A DNA stretch of 64,000 bases. Source: Hymenolepis diminuta. Lineage: Eukaryota > Platyhelminthes > Cestoda > Cyclophyllidea > Hymenolepididae. The stretch lies in contig CAADRB010000021.1 in the NCBI GenBank assembly GCA_900708905.1, positions 997,476 to 1,061,475 of the forward strand, in the 5' to 3' direction. The notes below the pieces were generated by a model. It did not search any database. It was not told where the DNA came from and worked only from the letters and a program-made list of their open reading frames with translations. Positions 41,858 through 53,600 of this stretch are shown here, in pieces. The first letter of the stretch is position 1, and each line of letters begins with the position of its first letter. Made by a program: the position numbers and the translations under genes.

Positions 41858-44680
41858 CACGCTCAAGAACGACCTTGAAAATAACTGTTCAAACTTTACT
41901 AGGGATTTTGTACAAAGGGTGCATAGAATGTGGTTCAAAATAACAAAATATATGAACTTTTAAGAATGCTTGTAAAATGCACTTTAATTATAAATTATGA
42001 TGAAATATTTTTAAAATTTGTTTATTTAATAATGTTAATTTATTGGTACTAAAAATTGAATTAGTGGTTTGTAAACTGTAATTTTCTGTACCATTCTGGT
42101 TGGAAATGTAAAGTTTAAAAAAGCTGATCTTTTATGTTGGCTCGGATTGAGCAAGTTTTCAGGTTATCTCTAAATTGTCTATCACCCGTATCAATATGGT
42201 AGCACACGCATTTCTATATAGTTATTCGAAATAAAACTTTTCTCCTCATATCAATGAAATTTTGTATTTTAAATATCAGCATTATTATTGATATAAATAG
42301 CTTTCATTGGTTTAATAAGGTGTTTTTTGTAATTGTTTTCCAATTTATTTCTCCAGGTCTGAATCAAAAGTAACCAAGGGATATCTACTAAGCAGATGAA
42401 ATCATGGCGGCATTATAACAAACACTTTATCATTTTTATCTTAAATTTTTTTAAATTTGACTAAGATGTATCAACATTATTAACGGTACATTCAATTTAT
42501 TTTTACTAGAATCGATAGCAAATAATACTGCCCAATTACATTAAATTGTATTAATTATAAGTGGTTTTTTTGAATATTTTCTTGAAACAAATACCATACT
42601 TAGCGGCTAGCCTTTCGGAATGATAAGATATCAGCCGACCTCAAAAATATAACCAAACATATAATTCCTTCTTCCTTTAATTCCTTTTTATTCGAACGGA
42701 TTTATTTACATTACGGTTGTAAATGACATATCATTTAAATTTGACCTTTCGAAACGAAAACATACGTCTTATTTCGATATGGTGGTTTTGTATTGCGGTG
42801 TTATCGGGTCGTATTTGCAACTAGTGCAATGTCTTAGGCAATCTCAGAGTCAATTACGTTATCCTACAGAGAAGAGCAGATTGTAACAGCATCCGTGCCC
42901 GAACATTATTGATCCGTCTGAAGTAGCCTTTTTACGTATATTTTAAGTCTTAATGATTAAATTGAGCTTGGTTTCCCTGACAAATCAGATGTGTCCTAAA
43001 ATCGCACTGTTCTTATTATTTTTCTATGCTTCTCCAGTCCTCACTTAATTTTTCCGCAAATAATCAATAGAAGAATATACTCCAGGAAAATGTAAGTAAT
43101 GGAGAAGTTCTGCATATCTGCTTGTCATTTGAAATTTTTATTTCTTGGTTACCATATTTATTGCTTTCCAGGTCATATATGTGGGTAGATTCTGAAGTGT
43201 TCCATTTATTTCTGAATTGTTTTCTTCTCTTCCTCCACGTTATCAATGCTTCAAATTATTAAGCAAATTCTCAAATTAATAAGTTTCAAGCACTTAGACA
43301 CATAAACATCTAAAGATTATTAAATTTAATTCACTGAATAAATCTAAACGCCGAAGTGGCATAAATTAAATTTATTTACGATACTGATAAGCATTATTTT
43401 TAATATTATATTCGCTCTTATATATTATTATTATGTTCGAATTGAAAGTAATATTTAAATATTCCTGAAAGGCGATTCAAAAGCTGTTCCATTTTAAGCA
43501 AATTGTGGAGTGCTCTATCCTTTTTATTCCAAAATTGTATTGATGACTAAATTTGCCTTTAACATCATTATTTAGTATAATATAAAACAACCTATATGGG
43601 TTTTATATGTCCATATCGACTGCTTCAGTTAATAAGGCTCGAAGTTAAATTATCTCATTGCACTTAAATCCCATAATCTCGAACTCTTTCTGCAGCGTTT
43701 ACAGTGACCAATCCATTGACAGATACACGTATTATTTGGGATTGAAGTAAATAATGGATGAGTTTGTGTTGGCCCTTTGTTAATAAGATTGCAATAATTA
43801 CTTCACTTTTTTATGAATATTTTAAGCATAGATGTTAAAATTCTACTATCAGAATATCTTTTCGACCAGCCTGATATTTACGTACATTAAATGAAGAATA
43901 AACAAATTTATCTGGTAGAGGTAAATATCCCAAATGTAAATTGCAGCTCTCTTGAGAGATCGACAAGAATCCTGAGATAACGATGTAACTGTTATTACTA
44001 AGTGGCAAAAAAGTAAAGAAAGGTGAGTTTGTCAATTAAGGTCAAATGTTCAGTGGATAGAAAATCTTAGTGAATTTATCTGTGCTGTTTTATAAAAATA
44101 CATTGTACTAATTTAGTATGAATGAAAGGCCGATCTCTTACTTTCAGATAAGGTGATAGACTGAATGGTAATTAAATTAATCATGTTCAGCATACGAATT
44201 GGAATAAATAATGCATCTGGTTTGCATATGCAGCTATATATTTAAAAGCTCTATCATAAATGGTGTGACAAAAAGAGTGCATAGTCAATTATTAAACTCA
44301 AAGGAGACCATAGGCCACCGCAGAAAATTACTAACACATTTTACGTCCTCAAAACATATTGCAATTGCCTATCCAATTGTAACATAAAATTAAATTAAAT
44401 AGCCATCAGTTTAAAACTGTCAATTTTTTTCATTCCAAAATAATATATTTAATTGCATCAATTTAACTTCTCCATGTGCTCATTTTAGGCAAGATATAAC
44501 AACTTTTAATGAATGTCAATAAATGTAATATTGCCAGATACTATACATAATTTAAAATGAATAGATTGAGATATCTTAATAGTCAAAATATTTTAAATAT
44601 TTAACCAACTTTTGTTTAAGTGCACATCTTTGCCAAAGCTCTGATTTCAGTTTTTTCTCGCTCGTATCGTGTCTACATCG
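41858..44680. other. Divergent intergenic region GBA2 / RPS15
   Basis: The two genes are transcribed away from each other from this 2.8 kb AT-rich segment, so promoters for both should lie here. No TATA box or other element can be assigned with confidence. Short open frames, such as those at 43064 and 43835 on the minus strand, show no similarity. Confidence 0.5.
44651..44680 (+). promoter_or_regulatory. Pyrimidine-rich 5' leader of RPS15 (TOP-like) or trans-splice acceptor
   Basis: The ATG is preceded by TTTTTTCTCGCTCG, resembling the 5' terminal oligopyrimidine start of ribosomal protein mRNAs. The tract follows directly after TGATTTCAG (44642-44650), which is also a good 3' splice site, so a spliced leader could be added here if the organism trans-splices. 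Sequence alone cannot choose between the two. Confidence 0.4.
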
Positions 44681-45189
44681 ATGGTACGTTCCTGTCTTAA
44701 GCTAAAATGTTATTATTAGACTGAGGAAGTTAAGAAGAGGATCTTCAGGAAGTACTTTTATCGCGGTGTTGACCTCGAAAAGCTCCTTGATATGAATCAG
44801 TATGTCTAATCTTTTTGCATTAAACACATCTAATTTTTAGGGAGCAGCTTGGCGAGTTGTTCACTTGTCGTGTGCGCAGACGCGTTAAACGTGGTCTTAC
44901 TGACAAACACAACACTCTTCTCCGAAAACTCCGTCAGAGCAAGAAAAATTGCCCTCTCGGTGAGAAACCAGTCCCAGTAAAGACTCATCTGCGCAATATG
45001 ATTGTCTTCCCAGAGATGGTTGGATCTATCGTTGGTATTTACAACGGAAAGACTTTTAACCAAGTTGAGATCCGTCCTGAGATGATTGGTCACTATCTTG
45101 GGGAGTTCTCCCTTACTTACAAGCCTGTCAAGCATGGTCGGCCAGGTATTGGTGCTACCCACAGCTCCAGGTTCATTCCTCTCAAGTAG
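44681..45189 (+). CDS. RPS15: 40S ribosomal protein S15 (uS19), 3 exons, 143 aa
   Basis: Component of the small ribosomal subunit head, near the decoding and A-site finger region (family knowledge). Exon 1 (44681-44683) is just the ATG; exon 2 is 44720-44799; exon 3 is 44841-45189 (TAG). Introns are 36 and 41 bases, both GT-AG. The protein begins [12 protein letters not shown] and shows the family blocks [53 protein letters not shown] and the C-terminal signature [17 protein letters not shown]. Length agrees with the human protein (145 aa). A first exon ending at the start codon is common among ribosomal protein genes. The third exon is much better conserved than the first 60 residues. It appears complete and functional. 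Confidence 0.97.
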
Positions 45190-47677
45190 ATGAACTTCAA
45201 TGTAAAGTTTACAATGAGTATCTTTTGAATCATTTGGAATCTATGCTTATTATTGTGTTATGGGTTAGATGCTAGTATTTCTATGATTGTTGAAGTCGGA
45301 TATCTAGTGATGTTCGCGCTCCGATATTCATGTGATATTACCATTCGCTTGATAGCTGAAAGAAAATTTCTCTGTTCGCCAGGACAGTAGATAGGAGTTT
45401 ACCCAACATTTTTTTTCGCGAATAAGTGGTGTTTCACTTCAGAGTCATTAGAACTTGGAACCGAGGCCTCTTTTTCCTGCTCTCTTGTCGTCGGTCTCTT
45501 CCGTATCATTGAGCTACAGGAACTCATCTTTGGAAAATGGAAGTGGTAACATGTTGATAGAAATTAATACGTTGGCAACCTTCCAGTTTGTACCATATAA
45601 CCAACCACTATATGTTGTGACTGAGCGGTTAAGGTTTGAAAAAGAAGTTCCGATCGATCAGTCGGAATGGGGTTGTCACAGACTGAAGTTATTTCGGAAA
45701 TGCCGGAGGTCGATGTGCATGTCTACACTGTAAGTACTGATAAATACGAAGTTCTCGTTGGTTGCAGGGAGTTAAAATAGCAGGAATAAGGGTCAGCATG
45801 GAAGGGAGTTTTTAAACATAGGTCAAATTACTGTTGTGTGAAGCGTAGTCTAAAAAAAAATATTTATCAGAGAACATTTTGTGCAAAGTGAAATATAACG
45901 AAACGGCATAGAAATCTGTTAGCATGAAGGATAGAAGAATGGAATAAGAATGAAGTGGTCTTCGCTCTAGCCTTGCGTGTAATTTTTGTTGGATATATCG
46001 CAGTCTTCTAATTGGTCCTACTGTTCTTCCATGTTTGTCTGCGTGAGGTTAAGTCTGTATGTACGAACTGATGAGGTTGTTGACCCACTTTCAATTGTTC
46101 AGTAGCGATGTGCTTCGTGGCTTACATTATTACCTTTGTTCGTCTGATGGGCAATCAAAAAATCATAAGGAAATTGGGACAGCGCAGATCAATGAGTTAA
46201 CATTTGCGCTTTATAGGATCTTGCTGATCAGATCCTAATACTTTACAGATATGAGCTACTCAAAGAAGCGCTGAAGGATACTTTCGGTAATTTTATGGGA
46301 GATGACAAGGTTTTAAAAAGCGCTATATTCAAGATTATTCAAGGTTATTACGGAATCAGATGCAATACGATATATCAAAGTCTGCAAATTAGAAACATAT
46401 TTGAGTGCGAAGTAAGAGGGGATCACAAAGTACGAAGTATACTTTTTTACTAATGGGATAGGCGTCATGTACAGTACCAACATGGAAATGTATTTTGAAG
46501 GGCTCACAGAGTGCATGAATAAAACTGTTTGGCACTGTACGTGGATCAGACATTTCTTATATAAAACGTGAAATCCAAGGCGAATGAAGGATAACGTGTT
46601 ATAACTGATGCCGATCTATCAACGAATAAGAGCTGAAGCACGAACGGGAATGAGGAACAAATGAATAATTATGTGCACAAACATAAATGAGGTCAAATTA
46701 TTGATAAATTGGATTGACAAAATATAAACTCAGGTCTGTTTAAGCCTATCCCAAGTTACATTCCAACGATGGAAAAATAGCAGATTTGTTTACAAATTTT
46801 CAGGATATGGAATTTTGAGAAAGAATGCGTTTACGCATGCATTTATATAGTGTATTTAAATACAAAGTACACTCGTTCATTCGATAGCTACTTCGTTAGC
46901 GAGAGAGTGTTAGCTAAAAGATATCATTAAACACTTGGCGACCCTGAACGATAAAACATTGACAATAGTGGGCTAGATGTTGACCTTGAAAAGTAAGCAG
47001 ATATCAGTCATCACGAAGAGAAATCGACGAGTGGACATGACTGACGTAGCTCGAAGAAGCGATCTGTATAAACTTGCTGTTTTTATCAATTAACTGGGAT
47101 GGCTCCCATCCCCGAAATGATCTGTCGTGTATTCACATTATTTCATATAAGTATTTTCATTAAAAGTTAAATATATAAGTTGACATTCAATATAAAGTGA
47201 ACAATGAATAATTCTTCATATTTGAAAGAATTATCGATATTCTCAAAAGTAATTAGATTAAATGCCCCCCAAATAAATTCTCGAATCGTAACAAAATGTT
47301 AAACAGTACACAATTTAAATAGGATTAACGAATGAATCATATGGTAACATTTGAAAAATTCGAGCAAGATAATTAGGAGTATGTTTGTAATTTCAAGTAA
47401 TATGTAGCACTAATAAAATTAAATATTTGTCATGCAGTAGTTAAACAATACGTATATAATTAATAAATTAAACCAAAACAGAAAATTTAATATAAATTGA
47501 TTGTGATATATTTTGAACCAATTCCGGTACTTTGTTTTATGGCATCAACGAAGATTAACAGTAAACCAAGTGCATAATGCTTAATTATCTATTGGCCGCA
47601 TTTTAAACCAATCACACCTGACTACAGTAAGCCTTGGAGGGCTCTCCCGGACAAGAAGTTTACTGAGTATTTTGATA
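45190..47677. other. Intergenic region RPS15 / UGCG
   Basis: 2.5 kb, with both flanking genes on the plus strand. The open frames here (for example 45455-45733, 46313-46516) match no family I know and are taken as chance. It should hold the RPS15 3' end and the UGCG promoter, neither of which can be pinpointed. Confidence 0.55.
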
Positions 47678-50600
47678 ATGTTAGACTTAATTTGGGGATA
47701 TGTGCTCTTCATACTCGCAATTATCCCCATCACTGTATATTTCAATCAACTCCTCTTCTTTATATTCGCCTTTTACGTTGCGTAAGTTTACTACATACGT
47801 ATTATAAAATGCTTATGATATTATAATTTACGCATAATATGCCTTGTGTTTATTTAAGTTTATCTATTGTAGTTATCTATTAATTTTACCGATATTTCCA
47901 TATCGTCATCTAAAAAATTTGTATTTTATATGAAAAATTCGTCCTTTTTGAATATTTATTGCCATTGTTCTTTGACGTATACCATGGTTTTAATACATTT
48001 AGGTCCAATATCTTGGCATTCGAATATATTGATCTTAATTTCCTCAGTCATTTTGAATATGCATACCTCATTGTGCCTAATTTTTCTGCTAACTTTTATT
48101 AGTTAAACTGCTTTTACACATTTTTCCAGCAATAATATTCTTCTTAAAATTTTAGAATTCGAAAATTTTACAAGAAGAGTAATGCCCCCCTTGAATACCT
48201 TCCAGGTGTTACAATAGTAAAACCCCTAACTGGAGTAGATCCCCTATTGGAAGCAAATATAATCAGTCACATGGAACTTCGGTATCCTAATGTAAGTTCT
48301 TTTGCACTCTTTCTACCTTAATGAATATCAAAAACGACACATCATTTCTCTTGTTTTTTTTCATGCAGTTTGAAATAGTCTTTTGTGTGGAAGATCCAAA
48401 TGATCCAGCAATTGAATTAGTCGAATCTATCTTTCGGAAATATCCCAATGTCGACGCTCGTCTTATTATAGGTAAGTGAACGTCGATATGTCAGTTTATA
48501 TAACTTATATGAACTTCGTTAAACTTGTACTGTTATTTAGGTGGAAACGGGAATGTGATAAACCCCATGGTAAATAACTTTCTCCCTGGTTACGAATCAG
48601 CCAAATATGATCTCGTTTGGATTAGCACAAGCCGGATCAAAGGTACTTTATTGGATCACTGATACTTCAAACTGTTATTCTCATCAAGTCATTATATATA
48701 TATATGTGTGTGTCCTCTTAATCATGTACACTTGATTAGAATAATTTGTCGTTTTGGGAATGTCCTTTGTAGGTACGATATATAGGATCTTGATTTCTTT
48801 TTATAGCGAGTACGGACATTATAGTTGATCTAGTTCGGAAATTGGAAGATCCACGCGTCGCCCTTGTTCATCAAATCCCCTACGTTTGTGATCAACGAGG
48901 CTTCATGAATGCCATCGAAAAAGTGAGTTATCAGGCACACCTTTTTCTCTTACTATATGAAATACACTAGCCTAGCATTTAAGGAAGAACTATGATCTGA
49001 GACATTTCTTTCTTGATTCACTGTCTGTTATTCAGATCATGTTTGAGAATCCCGGCTGAGGTCAACCATCATGCTTTCTGTCTCCTAATCTGACGAGGTA
49101 TGTGAAAGCAACTCAGAAAGGTGTTATCTTAACTACCAGCATTTTAAAGATTGGAATCGATCAGCTGAAGCAATTCCCTTATTTTCACTTTGGAAAGATA
49201 TCAGTACTACTTACTGCTGATTACTAAGAGTATTAATCATGTAATGATTAATGAAGATATTTTTCATTTCACGTGATTGAGTGCAAGCGTGTGTGCATAT
49301 TTTTATGCAAATTTATTGTCGATGATTTCGACATTGGCAAAATAGCAATAGTTTTTCTAGTAAATATTTAAAATATGTGCTCGTTTGTGTTCCCTAATTG
49401 TTTCGTACTCTCATAAACATGTTAGAATGGGTGAATTAGTTTATTCATTCCAAGTTTTTGTGACAATGTTTTAATTCGAATACATTCAATCAGAGATAGT
49501 GATTTTCCCACTTCCCAATTCGAAGTAAAGAGTGACCTTTTGGCAGGTGCAGTGGTTCATTAAAAGTACTTCAAAAGATGAAGATAGCCGCCTTTTTCTA
49601 TGCCTCTAGTTTTTTAGATGCCAACGAATTGCGTCGTTTAAAGTTCGTACTAAAAGGTTATCAACCGAATAAAGCGATGTACAGCTTTCAATTTCAAAAA
49701 TTTCTTGAGAAGAAGACAGGAGAATTAGAATATTTCTTTCTAAATGCACTAATAAGTTCTCTTGAAAGCGCATATTCCGTGACCGACCGTTAATCTCGGT
49801 CAAGAGAGGTAATAGAATGGGAATCTAGGACGCTGCTTGTCTGTCAAAGAATACAACACCATTCAATGGGCCGGGGAATTGTACAATTGAAATCATAGCT
49901 CCCATATCTTCAATTCTGGAGGATATATGAATTTGGAGCTCATTAGTTGAACGTTTTTTACCACTTAGGTCATATGTTCTCAAATGTGACCTTTTAAACG
50001 TCTACTCCTGTCCTTTGAATATTCGTTAAGATTAGTTATAAAAAAAACTTTTTAAGACATTGTTCAGATTACTTCATGGAAATGGGAATGATAATCTGAT
50101 AAATAGCACTTGATCAATCCCTTTTCTAAGGGTACTCGAAACATCTAGAAAGGATACATTTAATTAATTATATATTGCCTTAGTTAGGTTAGCATGCTCA
50201 TCTGTGAAATCAGAGGTCTCGCAGGTTCCCTATCCAACGGTGTACTGCTAATGAGTGATATGGTCAACTATAGTGTTTAAGTTTGGTTGTAGAATTCAAG
50301 TTTCTAACCAGAAAAACTCCGTAATGCTACCCCTCTACTCAAAATGATTATTGAAAAACGCTTTCCTGAATGGGTTTCAAGGTTATGTTCATTTTTCTGC
50401 CTAAGCTTGAGGTAATTGACAAGGTTTGGTTTCACCAGTTTTTTTTCTAATTTTGCATCTGGTTGGTGATTAACAATACCCGGTGTTCTTTCTTGCAGTC
50501 GGTACATTCTCCTGAGATCTTCACCATACTCTGAAATGTGCATTAATTGGAATAGTCTTAAAATCGACAAAACTAGAAGTCAATAAAAACCATTGTTATG

Positions 50601-53600
50601 AAAATACTCAAACTATTTTTTGTTCTCTTCGAATTCCCAATTAATTAAAGAGGCTAAAATCACGTTTTTTTTGTATTAAACTGTTTTTGCATGTTGAGTT
50701 TGTGTGTAACCCTTGCTGACGTGAAGTTTTTTTCATGTTTTTCCGCATAGGTATGTTTTGGCTGTGCTTTGGGTCGCAGTGCAATTGCCCTTAATCATAT
50801 GAGTATGCTCTGTTTCACCGGAATGTCCTACATTCTCCGCAAATCAGTCCTCGACAAATTCGGTGGTTTCGCGAGATTTGGAAAATTCCTCGCTGAGGAT
50901 TACTTCTTCTCCAAGGAGCTCTTTGAAAAGCAAGTCGTATTCTCTTTAACTCCTTCCCAATTCTCACTTATGTTCTTAGTATTTGATGTGAGGTCAACAC
51001 TTGCGAGCAAATCGAAAGGTTTTGCCTTCCTTTAAGCTCATAGTCTCTCAGAGCTATATTGTGCAACCTTGGCTTGCTCAAACTATGAGTTTGGGTGTGC
51101 GCTCACATAAGAAAAACCGTCCTTAGCAACGCTCGTGAAGCTAACTGTTTTCGTGCTTTCTGTTTTGTTTCAGTGGCTACAAGATTGCCCTATCTGCCTA
51201 CCCGGCTCAACAGAATGTGGCTAATGTGACACTAGATGTCTACATCACACGGATGGTGCGGTGGTTGCGTCTCCGACTCAATATGCTGACGATTGTGGCG
51301 GCACTATTTGAACCCATGATTGAATGTCTCAATTTGGGCGTGTTAATGATCTTTTCACTTGGCTACCTCTTTGGAATCAGCGGTTTTACTACTATGGCTG
51401 TGCATATTGCCTTTTGGATGACTCTAGATTACTTCCTTCTTCGATTTGTTCAGGTGAGTACTCCCCCCCCCCTCGCTTCGAGTATCTCTGCAAATTCAAA
51501 GTTCACGGACTCAATACCCATCACTGCACACGTAGTGAGCGGAATGACTAACTCTGCTAGTTAGGTCGGGTTGATAAAGACTTGTGGTAGAATTCTAGTT
51601 ACCTAGACGGGGGCTCCATGAGGCCACTCCACTACCCAAGGTTAGTGTTGGCAAACCCTTCCCAAAATTGTCTTGGGAGTTGTTTTATTGTTTGCCAGTT
51701 TTTCTACAAACGTAATTTCTTATATAGTTGATTATGGGAGAAACCTTACGCTTTAATTGGATATTGGGGCCTATTATATTTTTTCATAGTTATAAAAAAC
51801 AGTATAGAAATGAGGTATTTTTCTTTTCACTTAGAAAGATTTGACACTTCATGTTACTTCTAGTCTTTTTATACTCTGGCGTGATTTAATGCCTGCGTGC
51901 AAGCAAGAATTTGAACCCCGTTCAACTGTCATTTGGACGTGGTTAATTTACTCTGTGACCTAGTTAATGACACAAGAACTAATTAGAGTACATGATTCAC
52001 AGGACATTCAAGGGTGTACTCCTGGCCTACTCTCATTTTTAAGAATGGGAGTAGGGGAGGATATCTTTAGTTGATTGGAGTAAATAAATCAATAATTTAA
52101 TGTTCGAATCTAACCTTCATGTAAAGGAGAAGTTGGCCATGCAATCACTTTTTATTCTGCTGTTGGATGTGTACTTTCGTGTTTTATTTCAAATTTAAGT
52201 CTACGCAAAGAAATAAGGGGGAAATTTGTCTCATGGATATAACCATTACAATGTAAAATGAAAAATAATGTCAAAACGCAGAAAAGGTTATCACTAGGAC
52301 TTGCAGAGCTCTTCCTTTTGTGTATTAGAATGTGAAAGCCATACATTCTATTGTATTACCGATACTATCTCTAAATAAATGGACCTATTATTATTATTAT
52401 TATAAATCGATGGTCATCTTTGGGTCCCACACTTGTGCCATTGGATTAGTCAGGAAAATGAGTCGTTTCATAGTAGATGTAAAGCGACATTGAACTCTAA
52501 ATGAGATGGTTACATTTCATCTTTAAAATTGTCCTTCTAATTTAACGTCAAAGTTTAACGATATACAGTTAATAGGTTCATTTAGGTGTATTTTTCTCAT
52601 TATTTTAGCTCTAATTCACTTAGAATGCCAGAACCACGAAGAGATGATTAAGTTGTCTGTGGTGCACTTTCATAATAACACCGAAGCATTATTTTTAAAA
52701 TTTTACCTAGTTTGAAATGTTGATGTATTTGTTTTTGTAATGGCATTCGTTAACGTATTACGTATTAAAATAGCTGGCTTTTGATCTTTTGACCGCCTTC
52801 TTTACTTTGAGTGTTTAATGCGTTGTTTACGTAATCCAGCTTTGATGTTATCTCTGTAACCTCTCTCCGTGTAACACAATTTGACCTCAATCTGACCTAT
52901 CGTTTCCCTGCGATTATATGTCTAAATGGCAACTGTAAATCAGAGTTGAGTTTCATGCTTTTTCCTCACTGTATTTTAACGTCGTTCGAATGTTCTATTT
53001 TCTATTTACTACATTTGATGTTCTGCTTTGTGATGCAAGTCGTTTGAAGTTAAATGACAGTGAATAATAACTTTCTTATCTCCCCTGTTACTTTTCCTCA
53101 GGAAGCCTCAGCCTTATCCTCTTTGAAAGTAGAAATAAAGCACCTAAGTCCCAGAGCACACACACTAGTTGTTCCATTCTTATTCTGTTAGTCTTCCTTT
53201 AGTTTAGATAATCAAATTCGTCATGACGGAACCCTGGAGGGCACTACAATTCTTGTCATCTAATGCCAGAATTTCTTGCATAAGAGAAATAGGTGCTTGA
53301 GATTTTCACATGAATTCACGACATTTATTTGTAGTTTGCGGACCTATTTAAATATTTGTATATGTGATTCCGTCAGTCAAAGTCTAAGTAAATCAGTAAG
53401 ATAAATTAATTTGTTGTTACTTTAAGTATGGTTTACGTTGTTTGTAGTTCTAACACACGTCAGGGGGAGATTTGTGATTGGAGGATAATAATCTGCTTTT
53501 CTATACCCAAAATTTAATGCTCTTTTAGGATTGGCGGGCCAAGAATATAAAAGATTTTATAACTGACTTTGACAAACAAAATACTATTTTTACTACAATA

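Noticed and set aside
44830..45162. 110-codon minus-strand open frame over RPS15
   Set aside because: Antisense shadow of the highly conserved RPS15 third exon.
51895..51985. Possible tRNA on the minus strand (GGTTCAAATTC-like T-arm)
   Set aside because: No matching 7-bp acceptor stem or anticodon arm could be formed; more likely a repeat remnant.
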